Source: Spirochaetaceae bacterium
GTDB lineage: Bacteria; Spirochaetota; Spirochaetia; Treponematales; Breznakiellaceae
Direction of reading: 5' to 3'
Assembly (NCBI GenBank): GCA_031284645.1
Contig: JAITXS010000062.1
Location: forward strand, 1-5,022
Length of the DNA stretch: 5,022 nt
Part shown: piece after piece, positions 1 to 5,022 of the stretch
How the letters are laid out: each line of letters begins with the position of its first letter
Position numbering within the stretch: the first letter of the stretch is position 1
Made by a program: the position numbers and the translations under genes
The notes under the pieces: generated by a model
The model's input: only the letters and a program-made list of their open reading frames with translations
The model's database searches: none
What the model was told of the DNA's origin: nothing

Positions 1-5
1 GCTGG

Positions 6-380
6 ATGTATATGGATGATACGAAGAGTAGCAAAGTTGATACTTCAATAAATAATCGACTCCTTGAAATTCGTAAGGCAAAAGGGCTTACCCAGGAAGA
101 ATTTGCGGATAGGATTAAGATAAGCCGATCCATGATTAGTTCCATTGAGGAAGGACGACGGGAGGTAAAAGAACGCATTATTTCTTTGACCAGTTTTGTT
201 TTTGGAGCCAATGAGCACTGGATTAAAACCGGCATGGGAACTATGTTCGACACTCCAAAAAATAAGCGGCTGGAACAGATCATTTACCATTTTAATAATT
301 TAGACGAAAACTCCCAGGATTTTGTTTTACAGCACCTGGATATGCTTATTGAATACCGGGAAAAAGTGAATATACGGTAA
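6..380 (+). CDS. XRE-family helix-turn-helix transcriptional regulator
   Basis: This is a small cytoplasmic DNA-binding protein of the Cro/C1 (XRE) class, 124 residues from the first ATG. The HTH lies at about residues 17-70. The segment LTQEEFADRIKISRSMIS (28-45) is the helix-turn-helix core, and IEEGRR follows the recognition helix. The next stretch, GANEHWIKTGMGTMF (67-81), is typical of prophage-type repressors in Firmicutes and spirochaetes. The C-terminal 35 residues (LEQIIYHF to EYREK) look alpha-helical and may serve dimerisation. ATG codons lie at 6 and 12, and the frame stays open to the window edge, so a start further upstream cannot be excluded and no Shine-Dalgarno can be judged. 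The target is unknown. No co-directional intact gene follows, because the next + strand item is a transposase relic. It could be the survivor of a prophage or other mobile element. Confidence 0.88.
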   Translation: MYMDDTKSSKVDTSINNRLLEIRKAKGLTQEEFADRIKISRSMISSIEEGRREVKERIISLTSFVFGANEHWIKTGMGTMFDTPKNKRLEQIIYHFNNLDENSQDFVLQHLDMLIEYREKVNIR

Positions 381-474
381 TGCGTTTTGTCGTACCAATC
401 CACCAAATATAAATCTTTAATCTTTAAAACCACGCAATGGTATTTTGAGAACTTGTAACAAATTTAGTGTGAAT

Positions 475-638
475 GTCTATACGACTAACAAGGCGAACAT
501 GGCGTTTTCAAAAGAAATCCACGAGGCAGCGGTGAAATTAATTTTTATGGGCTTGAAAAACATTTCCAGAAAATGGACAATGCCAATACGAGATTGGGGA
601 TTGCCCTCAATCAATTCGCTATCATTTACGGGGAATAA
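475..638 (+). pseudogene. IS256-family (mutator-type) transposase, decayed C-terminal fragment
   Basis: The frame starting VYTTN at about 475 reads through HEAAVKLIFMGLKNISRKW to TMPIRDWG. This matches the C-terminal signature of IS256-family DDE transposases: a YTTN block, an acidic/helical block, then KKWTMPI.(D/N)W. After the Trp codon at 595-597 the family sequence continues in another frame from 600 (IALNQFAIIYGE) and ends at TAA 636-638, so one base has been lost near 598-600. Between YTTN and AFSKE the usual IES-N spacer of roughly 12 residues also appears to be missing. The rest of the transposase, including the DDE catalytic core, is absent, so this is a dead remnant. Reading it as an intact 70-residue ORF (445-657) would be an artefact of the frameshift. 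The family assignment comes from remembered motifs. Confidence 0.8.
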
Positions 639-655
639 AGAGTCTCCTTATGATT

Positions 656-682
656 AACCGTTTACACTAAAAAAATTACAAG
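656..682 (+). mobile_element. Possible right terminal inverted repeat of the IS256-family relic
   Basis: Eighteen bases after the transposase stop the sequence runs ACCGTTTACACTAAAAAAAT. This resembles the GTTTACAC-plus-A-tract ends common in IS256-family elements, and it sits at the expected distance from the transposase stop. The left end is not found, so neither pairing of the repeats nor a target duplication can be confirmed. The end abuts the stop codon of the diguanylate cyclase gene at 688-690, which would make the insertion land just past that gene. Confidence 0.35.
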
Positions 683-687
683 TTCGT

Positions 688-2067
688 TTAGAGAGCAAAG
701 CGATCGCGTCCGGCTTCTTTTGCCCGGTAGAGAGCCTCATCAGCTTTGTTGAATAATTCCTGGTATTTCTGCCCATCTTGCGGAGAAAAAGATATCCCGA
801 TACTGGCGGTAATACCATGCGCGCCTCCCGGAGGAATAATCTTCAGCCATTCATCGCGGATTCTCCGCGCTTTTTCTTGTGCCATGGCAACAGAACCGAT
901 ACTTTTACAAAAAACAGCAAATTCATCACCCCCCAAACGGCCGACAACATCAGCCTCGCGCATCGTCTTCCTCAGTGCCTTTGCACATTCCGACAAAACC
1001 GTGTCCCCTGCGGCGTGGCCGTAATTATCATTAACCGCTTTAAAAAAATCCACATCGATCATCATAAAGGCATTTATCTCATCTTTTTCCTGGCGAAGAT
1101 TCAGGATGGCGCTTACCCGCTGCTCAAAAGCGCCTCTGTTACTAAGCGAGGTCAGCACATCCGTTTCTGATTTGACCGTAGCAAGATTTAAGTTGGTAAG
1201 ATGCTCTTTGATTTTCCGTACCATGGATTTCAGGGCTTCGGCAAGGCTTTGCATTTCGTCCCCGGTATTGATTTCCATGGATAAAATGTCAGATTCACCG
1301 ATTGATTCTCCGCCTTTTAAACCGTTGACAAGGAAGCTGTCCGCCGCTTTTGCCATAATATTCAGCGGACGGATGATGGCTCTCTGGATAATATAGAGAT
1401 AAATTACAGCAAAAACCGCAGTTAATATAAGTATGACAAGCGCAAGCTGCCAGACATAAGCCGTGCGTTCAGCTATTACCTGATTCACATCAAAATCAAT
1501 TCCCACATACCCTTTACAGATTCCGTCGCTGCCATAGAGCGGTTCGTTTACGGTTATAGTCCAGCCGTATTGGGTAATGCCCATAATGGTGTCAATTGTA
1601 CCGCCGTTCCGCAGCTGTTTTTCTGTAGCTTCAGGGTAAAGACGCTCAAGTTTGTCCGTATCCGGATCGGTATAAAAAAAGGGATCAAAATCCCCCAATT
1701 CAGCCGCCATGTCAGAAGTATCGGTATCGTATATGTAATGGATCCCCTCATCCGCCATGGTAAACACGTACAAGGTCTTAGCCTCGCATTCATCCCGTGC
1801 CTTCCTGAGCAGCCCCATGGTCTTTTCGTACTCTTCATCCACAGTAAGCGTTTCGAGGTAGGTACCCAAAGAATCGGCATCTATGGTCAGCGCCACGATA
1901 CCTGCGGTAGTTTCCCCTATTCTTGTATAGTAATCATCTGTTAAGTCTTTGAATCTGATATACCCGATGATCATCATAACGCCGCTTAGCACCACGATCA
2001 TAAAAATGATCAATGCTGTCAGCCGTCTGCCCACCGAGCGCTTGTTCTTTCCTATCCGTTTCTTCAT
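688..2067 (-). CDS. Membrane-anchored sensor diguanylate cyclase (HAMP-GGDEF)
   Basis: This enzyme condenses two GTP into cyclic di-GMP at the inner face of the membrane. The 459 residues read in order: a basic N-terminus; TM1 about 16-37; an extracytoplasmic domain about 38-204 with a Cache-like ending (GYVGIDFDVNQV, 187-198); TM2 about 205-227; HAMP about 228-291 (conserved Pro234 and a DEM motif at 270-272); and GGDEF about 300-459. Catalysis looks intact: GGDEF at 379-383, and D338, N346 and D355 in the FMMIDVDFFK...GHAAGD block match the metal and guanine ligands of PleD at a constant offset of 11. The product-inhibition I-site RxxD is also present (READ, 370-373), five residues before GGDEF, so feedback inhibition is expected. 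The ATG at 2067 is preceded by a good Shine-Dalgarno and promoter. It appears monocistronic, and the IS256 relic lies right after its stop. The ligand of the sensor domain cannot be read from sequence. Confidence 0.95.
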   Translation of the reverse strand: MKKRIGKNKRSVGRRLTALIIFMIVVLSGVMMIIGYIRFKDLTDDYYTRIGETTAGIVALTIDADSLGTYLETLTVDEEYEKTMGLLRKARDECEAKTLYVFTMADEGIHYIYDTDTSDMAAELGDFDPFFYTDPDTDKLERLYPEATEKQLRNGGTIDTIMGITQYGWTITVNEPLYGSDGICKGYVGIDFDVNQVIAERTAYVWQLALVILILTAVFAVIYLYIIQRAIIRPLNIMAKAADSFLVNGLKGGESIGESDILSMEINTGDEMQSLAEALKSMVRKIKEHLTNLNLATVKSETDVLTSLSNRGAFEQRVSAILNLRQEKDEINAFMMIDVDFFKAVNDNYGHAAGDTVLSECAKALRKTMREADVVGRLGGDEFAVFCKSIGSVAMAQEKARRIRDEWLKIIPPGGAHGITASIGISFSPQDGQKYQELFNKADEALYRAKEAGRDRFAL

Positions 2068-2072
2068 GTTAA

Positions 2073-2078
2073 CACCTT
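2073..2078 (-). promoter_or_regulatory. Ribosome binding site of the diguanylate cyclase gene
   Basis: On the minus strand AAGGTG lies 5 bases before the ATG at 2067. This supports that start, and it is the only ATG close to the predicted transcript start. Confidence 0.75.
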
Positions 2079-2094
2079 GTATATACTGAAAATA

Positions 2095-2123
2095 ATTTTA
2101 TACCTTTTTATTGTTTTTATCAA
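2095..2123 (-). promoter_or_regulatory. Sigma-70-type promoter for the diguanylate cyclase gene
   Basis: Read on the minus strand, TTGATA (2118-2123) and TAAAAT (2095-2100) are separated by exactly 17 bases of AT-rich sequence. Each hexamer differs from consensus (TTGACA, TATAAT) at one position. The -10 ends 27 bases before the ATG, which leaves a short leader carrying the AAGGTG ribosome binding site. No operator-like palindrome is evident over it, so constitutive or weakly regulated transcription is the simplest inference. Confidence 0.7.
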
Positions 2124-2251
2124 TAGATGCTGTTTCAATGTGTCGATTGGTTTATGGCACCTTCTATTCGCTTAGTTATCTCGTCTTTTACATTCTCCGT
2201 CATCCGCCGGTTAAAACTCAGCCGCTGTATCAAATGAGGATGGCCAAGTAA
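2124..2251. other. Region with no supported gene between the cyclase promoter and the PIN relic
   Basis: Both strands hold short open frames here. On the minus strand a frame open from 2344 down to TGA 2135-2137 ends in a hydrophilic, protein-like stretch (RMTENVKDEITKRIEGAIN), but it has no ATG near its beginning and its upstream half is antisense to the PIN relic. On the + strand a 39-codon frame starts at ATG 2139. Neither has a convincing ribosome binding site. The minus-strand tail could be the end of another broken gene, but I cannot name it. Confidence 0.3.
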
Positions 2252-2555
2252 GCCAAACAGATTATCTTTGAAAATATTGACAATCAAAGTATCGAAAAAA
2301 AACCCATACAGCAATGGGGAAATATCGCCACATATAAGTGCAAATCATCCAAAACTATTTTTGAACGTGGTAAAAAGATAGAAAAATTTAAAAATCCGTC
2401 CAAAAGATGCATTGCATATCTCTTGCGCTATAGAAAGCCAATGTGATTATTTTATAACATGCGATAATGGTCTGCCAAACAAAAAAACAGATGAAATTAA
2501 AACAATCAATCCTGTTGATTTTGTGAGGAAACCGGATGTGAAAGATGGTAATTGA
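2252..2555 (+). pseudogene. PIN-domain (VapC-like) toxin, truncated and frameshifted
   Basis: PIN-domain proteins are Mg-dependent RNases and usually the toxin of type II toxin-antitoxin pairs. One frame from 2252 reads IIFENIDN, IEKKPIQQWGNIATYKC and IFERGKKIEKFK. After the A5 run at 2390-2394 the frame shifts by one base and continues IRPKDALHISCAIESQ (from 2394), CDYFITCDNG, then INPVDFVRK to a TGA at 2553-2555. The blocks KPKDALHxAC, CDYFxTxD and INPxDF are the signature C-terminal half of PIN proteins and carry the third and fourth acidic residues. The FEN block may carry the second. The N-terminal strand with the first catalytic Asp (DTN/DTS) is missing, since an in-frame TAA at 2249-2251 precedes the recognisable part. 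Two lesions (the truncation and the A-run slip) make it non-functional. The DNA is visibly more AT-rich than the cyclase gene, consistent with acquired DNA. Family assignment is by remembered motifs. Confidence 0.75.
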
Positions 2556-2772
2556 AGCAGTATTAAGAACGGAAGCAATAGATTTACTCGTAAAAATATT
2601 TTGAGTTCTTGATGATGAACGTTTTATTACGAACATAAAAAATAACAATTTCGATTATACAGAATGGCACAAAAATTTATGGAAAAATAAAACCATAGAT
2701 GAAATACATGAATTAACAACGAAATTTGAAAAAATAAAAACGACACTCTATGAGTGTCCATACTTTACCTGA
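2545..2772 (+). pseudogene. Small partner ORF overlapping the PIN relic, interrupted by an in-frame TGA
   Basis: The ATG at 2545 lies inside the last codons of the PIN relic and overlaps its stop by 11 bp, which is typical of translationally coupled pairs. The frame gives MVIEAVLRTEAIDLLVKIF, then TGA at 2602-2604 (codon 20), then VLDDERFITNIKNNNFDY and EWHKNLWKNKTIDEIHEL, ending at TGA 2770-2772. Protein-like character continues unbroken across the TGA, so the stop probably replaced a sense codon such as GGA. No in-frame start follows it closely. The last residues (about TTLYECPYFT) are encoded by the hairpin and repeat boundary at 2742 onward, so the native C-terminus has probably been replaced. 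By position it could be the antitoxin or cofactor of the PIN protein. No DNA-binding fold is obvious and I do not assign a family. It lacks its own clear Shine-Dalgarno, in keeping with coupling. Confidence 0.55.
2742..2758 (-). terminator. Perfect 7-bp hairpin, terminator-like on the minus strand
   Basis: GACACTC, a 3-base loop (TAT on the + strand) and GAGTGTC form a perfect stem. Read on the minus strand it is followed at once by G, five Ts, A and six Ts, the layout of an intrinsic terminator. Read on the + strand it is followed by mixed sequence, so it would not terminate well that way. No intact minus-strand gene lies just upstream; on that strand it follows repeat copy A, of which it may be part. 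The stem is only 7 bp and moderately GC-rich. Confidence 0.5.
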
Positions 2773-2785
2773 CAGTTCTTGCACA

Positions 2786-2864
2786 CGCTTCGCACCCTTT
2801 AGCCGCCTGGGAGTTTCGTCCCACCGGATCACTTCGGTTCAACACCGCACTCCACTCAAAATTT
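2786..2864 (+). repeat. Dispersed GC-rich intergenic repeat, copy A
   Basis: This segment shares its order of blocks with copy B at 3600-3693: CGCTTCGC, then CTTTAGCC, then GGAGTTTCG, then TCA-TTC-G, then a C-rich block with CACTCCAC, then an A/T run. The copies are clearly homologous but diverged, with several short indels. GGAGT near the start and ACTCC near the end are complementary and kept in both copies, which suggests a folded transcript or cruciform. The repeat is strikingly richer in G+C than the AT-rich DNA to its left. Homology is at nucleotide level, because the indels shift the frame between copies, so the short ORFs that cross it are probably not genes. Confidence 0.6.
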
Positions 2865-2995
2865 CCATGGCGCAAACCTGCCGCACGATTTTCTGATTCG
2901 CGCGATAAGAACCATCGTATACAGCGGAACAAGACGCGAAAAACGGTTGCAATTTCTTAAACAAGTCTTTACATATATGGAACAATGGTGTTTAC

Positions 2996-3022
2996 TATAA
3001 TATATACAATCTGGACGGAGGA
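2996..3022 (+). promoter_or_regulatory. Probable -10 element and ribosome binding site of the secreted-protein gene
   Basis: A perfect TATAAT lies at 2996-3001, and GGAGGA at 3017-3022 sits 3 bases before the ATG at 3026. A start of transcription near 3008 would leave a leader of about 18 bases. The -35 is poor: TTTACA at 2968-2973 is 22 bases from the -10, too far for a standard spacer. Either the -35 is degenerate or an activator is needed. The Shine-Dalgarno clearly fixes the ATG at 3026 as the start. Confidence 0.5.
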
Positions 3023-3025
3023 AAT

Positions 3026-3550
3026 ATGAACAGAAAATCTGTATATATCATTGTTGCTTTATCAGTTGGAATAAGCGCACTCCTTTTCGCGCAAACAATT
3101 GCACCTGTAACAATATCCGGAATAAAGGTTCTTAAGCGCTCAAAACAAATCACTGAAAGCTCAAATGTTACAATGACAGATTTTAGAAGTCCGCTCAAAT
3201 TGACAGTCGGAGACATCAAAAGCGGTCTGTTACATATTACGTTACCCGTGTCAGGCTTGGAGAAATTTTATGACACAAGAGAGCATGTAACATCAAGTAG
3301 CGGGCTGCATTTTGCATGGATAGAATTTACAACTGACAAAAGTGACTATCTAAGTCTGGTCAATACTGATACCGGTGATATAGTGCGTTTTATATACGCA
3401 ACTAAAGCGGGAAATATTAACGTTAAATATCTTGGAAAATTGCAGTTAAAAAAAGGATGGAATTTTTGCAGTTTTAAAACAGGGACAGGTGATACACTCG
3501 AAAATTATTACCGAAAAGGTTACATTTGGACCTTTGACATGATTCAATGA
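3026..3550 (+). CDS. Secreted protein of unknown function
   Basis: I do not recognise the family of this 174-residue protein. It begins with a classic signal peptide: MNRK, a hydrophobic core at about residues 6-21 (VYIIVALSVGISALLF), and possible signal-peptidase I cleavage after Ala22 or Ala26. There is no lipobox Cys; the only Cys is at 148, so it is not a typical lipoprotein. The mature part alternates polar and hydrophobic residues and looks beta-rich, with GLHFAWIEFTT (93-103), DIVRFIYATK (118-127) and a C-terminal LKKGWNFCSFKTGTG (141-155) followed by an aromatic end (YYRKGYIWTF). No other membrane segment is visible, so it should be periplasmic or exported. The start is fixed by GGAGGA 3 bases upstream. 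It stands alone, converges on the symporter gene, and is flanked on both sides by copies of the GC-rich repeat. Codon use looks normal and the frame is intact. Confidence 0.8.
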   Translation: MNRKSVYIIVALSVGISALLFAQTIAPVTISGIKVLKRSKQITESSNVTMTDFRSPLKLTVGDIKSGLLHITLPVSGLEKFYDTREHVTSSSGLHFAWIEFTTDKSDYLSLVNTDTGDIVRFIYATKAGNINVKYLGKLQLKKGWNFCSFKTGTGDTLENYYRKGYIWTFDMIQ

Positions 3551-3599
3551 TATTATAAAACACAGAAAATATACAGTAACCCCGCTTCGCATAACAGGT

Positions 3600-3693
3600 C
3601 GCTTCGCGCCTTTGCCTTTAGCCCCGCGGAGTTTCGCTCGCCCGGGTCATTCCGTTGCGATTCATCCTACGCTCCCACTCCACCTGAATTTTT
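3600..3693 (+). repeat. Dispersed GC-rich intergenic repeat, copy B
   Basis: This is the second copy of the element at 2786-2864, in the same orientation. It carries the same block order (CGCTTCGC, CTTTAGCC, GGAGTTTCGC, CCCGGGTCATTCCG, CCCACTCCAC, then a T-rich end) with an extra TTTGC after the first block and a few more bases before the last. An additional CGCTTCGC stands just outside at 3583-3590, so the left edge may hold a short tandem duplication. The GGAGT/ACTCC complementary pair is conserved. It lies between the convergent ends of the secreted-protein gene and the symporter gene, a typical place for a repeat that can act at transcript ends. No clean intrinsic terminator was found in it for either gene. 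Confidence 0.6.
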
Positions 3694-3836
3694 ACACGTC
3701 TTAAAATGCAGCGATTTCTTTATTCGGCTTGCAAAAAATTCGCTGCCAGCCGGATCGACGCACGAAAATGCGCGCAAATTTCCGGACAGCAATAATGTTA
3801 CGGTAATAATCCGGGTTTGCTCACAGATTTTTCCGG
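3694..3836. other. Intergenic tail between repeat copy B and the symporter stop
   Basis: No gene is supported here. Complementary CCGGA (about 3751) and TCCGG (about 3781) enclose a small CGCA/TGCG stem around an AAAA loop. This could form a weak structure in the 3' tail of the minus-strand symporter transcript, but no U-tract follows, so I do not call a terminator. Confidence 0.3.
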
Positions 3837-5022
3837 TCAATGCGTTTCCGCAAGCGACTCTGCTATGCTGAACGCACGGTCGCCAATTTTTTCAATATTC
3901 CGCACAAGGTCGATATACAGCAATTCAGATTTAACATCTGCGCCGCGTTCAATGCGCTTGCGGGCGGTTTTTTTAAGCTTCTTTCTGACCAAATCAATTT
4001 CCGTTTCAAAGGCATCTGCCTGCACAAGCTGTTCGGGTGTAAGCTGTCCGTTGATGTTTGTGCCGACAAAATCGAGGGATTTCTGAACCAATTGCGCATA
4101 AGGAATGAGACGCTCCGTGTCATCCTGAGCAAACCGCATCTGTTTTTCCTTACTGCGGTGAAGGAGCAGCGCCGCATTGAAACAGTCGTCAGCCATATTC
4201 TCAAGATCGCCTACAATACTGAGTTTAATCGAAATATTTGTTTGAAAGTCCCTGTTCATCGGAAATTCCAGACAGCGCACCAGATACCGGGAAATATCTT
4301 CGTGCATTCTGTCGGCGTAGTTTTCCTTTTGCGTAAAAAAATCAACAAAACCGTCATCGATGATACGGCTATCCTGCAATGCCTCGCGCAGCCGCATAAA
4401 CATCTGTAATGCCAAAGCTATCATGTCGGCTATTTCTTTTTCCGCATGAATTATGTATGATTCGGCGTTCCAGCGCAATCCGGGTTCAACAAATTCGAAC
4501 GAGTATTCCTGCTGAATTTCCGACGCTTTCTGCGGAATAAGTTTTTCCGTAAGCCGTGCAATGTGCCGCGTAAAAGGCAAAAAAATCAGCGTGCAGCATA
4601 CGTTAAAAACTGTATGCAGCATGGCAATATGAACTGTGATCGAAGATTCAACCGGTCCGGGTACAAGAAAATCCACAAAAGCCAGCAGGGGATGAAAGAA
4701 GCACATCGCCAAAACAGTGCCCGAAATGTTAAAAAGCACATGAACCAGTGCTGCCCGCCGGGCATTTACCTTTGTGCCAATGGATACAATAACGGCATCT
4801 ATCGTTGTCCCTATGTTGCTGCCCAAAACCAGAGCTGCGGCGAATTCCCACGGAAGCAGACCTTTACCGCTCAGCGTAAGAATAATAGCTGTGGCAGCAC
4901 TTGACGAGTGAATAATAAGCGTGATTACAAGACCTGCGCCGACACCGATAAGACGGCTTACGAACCCCAAATTTGTGACCGATGTCAAAAATGCAACATT
5001 GTCCGCAGTCGGATGAGGAATG
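3837..5022 (-). CDS. Na+/phosphate symporter with C-terminal PhoU domain (5' end outside window)
   Basis: This is an inner-membrane NptA/PNaS-type transporter that brings in inorganic phosphate with sodium. The frame stays open to the right edge, so the N-terminal half is missing. A TTG at 4988 is in frame but should not be taken as the start, because the protein continues upstream (PHPTADNVAF). Numbering from that TTG: one inverted-repeat half of the transporter with HSSSAAT (27-33) and LGSNIGTT (55-62), about four membrane segments (12-41, 48-70, 79-109, 117-140), then a cytoplasmic PhoU domain from about 172 to 383. The PhoU signature helices are seen as DLENMADDCFNAA (261-273) and RNIEKIGDRAFSIAE (363-377), which carry the acidic metal-binding motifs. 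The canonical QSSS motif reads HSSS here. The PhoU part probably tunes uptake to phosphate status. It ends at TGA 3837-3839, convergent with the secreted-protein gene. Confidence 0.92.
   Translation of the reverse strand, partial: IPHPTADNVAFLTSVTNLGFVSRLIGVGAGLVITLIIHSSSAATAIILTLSGKGLLPWEFAAALVLGSNIGTTIDAVIVSIGTKVNARRAALVHVLFNISGTVLAMCFFHPLLAFVDFLVPGPVESSITVHIAMLHTVFNVCCTLIFLPFTRHIARLTEKLIPQKASEIQQEYSFEFVEPGLRWNAESYIIHAEKEIADMIALALQMFMRLREALQDSRIIDDGFVDFFTQKENYADRMHEDISRYLVRCLEFPMNRDFQTNISIKLSIVGDLENMADDCFNAALLLHRSKEKQMRFAQDDTERLIPYAQLVQKSLDFVGTNINGQLTPEQLVQADAFETEIDLVRKKLKKTARKRIERGADVKSELLYIDLVRNIEKIGDRAFSIAESLAETH

Noticed and set aside
426..446. Hairpin ACCA/TGGT with flanking A and T runs as a terminator for the XRE gene
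   Set aside because: The stem is only 4 bp with an A-A mismatch before the A/T pairs extend. This is too weak to call.
445..657. A 70-residue ORF as an intact gene
   Set aside because: Its centre is the IS256-family transposase C-terminus and its last part is an out-of-frame reading after a one-base loss. It has no ribosome binding site.
2388..2648. An 86-residue minus-strand ORF
   Set aside because: It is antisense to the PIN relic and its partner, whose recognisable motifs lie on the + strand. Its composition (Phe/Ile/Ser rich) is what antisense of AT-rich coding DNA gives.
2754..2960. A 68-residue + strand ORF, and an opposing minus-strand open frame at 2765-2956, both across repeat copy A
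   Set aside because: Neither has a good ribosome binding site, the minus frame has no ATG start, and the homologous repeat copy B shifts frame through indels. Conservation is at nucleotide level, not protein level.
2786..3693. Repeats as integron attC sites around a gene cassette
   Set aside because: Copy A contains a GTTCAAC that fits the RYYYAAC core, but no partner GTTRRRY lies at the right spacing and copy B lacks both core sites.
4563..4904. A 113-residue + strand ORF, along with other ORFs opposite the symporter and the cyclase
   Set aside because: They are shadows of well-supported minus-strand genes with domain motifs and lack family-like sequence of their own.

Overview
The window looks like a chromosomal stretch from an anaerobe-type bacterium of moderate, uneven GC content. 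A Treponema-like spirochaete is my best guess, but it is only an impression. It rests on the GC-rich intergenic repeats set in AT-rich DNA, the small secreted protein of unknown family, the c-di-GMP sensor, and a Na/Pi symporter fused to a PhoU domain. A clostridial host is not excluded. No rRNA, tRNA or CRISPR array is visible.

Layout from left to right: (1) a small XRE-family helix-turn-helix regulator (+) at the left edge. (2) A decayed 3' end of an IS256-family transposase (+), about 475-638, with a possible terminal repeat just beyond it. (3) An intact membrane-bound diguanylate cyclase (-), 688-2067, with its own well-formed sigma-70-type promoter and Shine-Dalgarno. (4) An AT-rich graveyard, about 2250-2772. 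It holds a frameshifted, N-terminally truncated PIN-domain (VapC-like) toxin and, overlapping its stop by 11 bp, a small partner ORF broken by one in-frame TGA. (5) A GC-rich repeat (copy A). (6) A secreted protein of unknown function (+), 3026-3550. (7) A second, diverged copy of the same repeat (copy B) in the same orientation. (8) The 3' part of a Na+/phosphate symporter with a C-terminal PhoU domain (-), 3837 to the right edge.

The functional genes appear to be separate transcription units: phage-type regulation, c-di-GMP synthesis in response to an extracytoplasmic signal, an exported protein, and phosphate uptake. The spaces between them collect mobile-element debris. The most notable structure is the dead toxin/partner pair with the repeats that bracket the secreted-protein gene. 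I do not see convincing evidence of a new intact system. The best candidates for follow-up are the intergenic repeat family and the PIN-linked small protein family.
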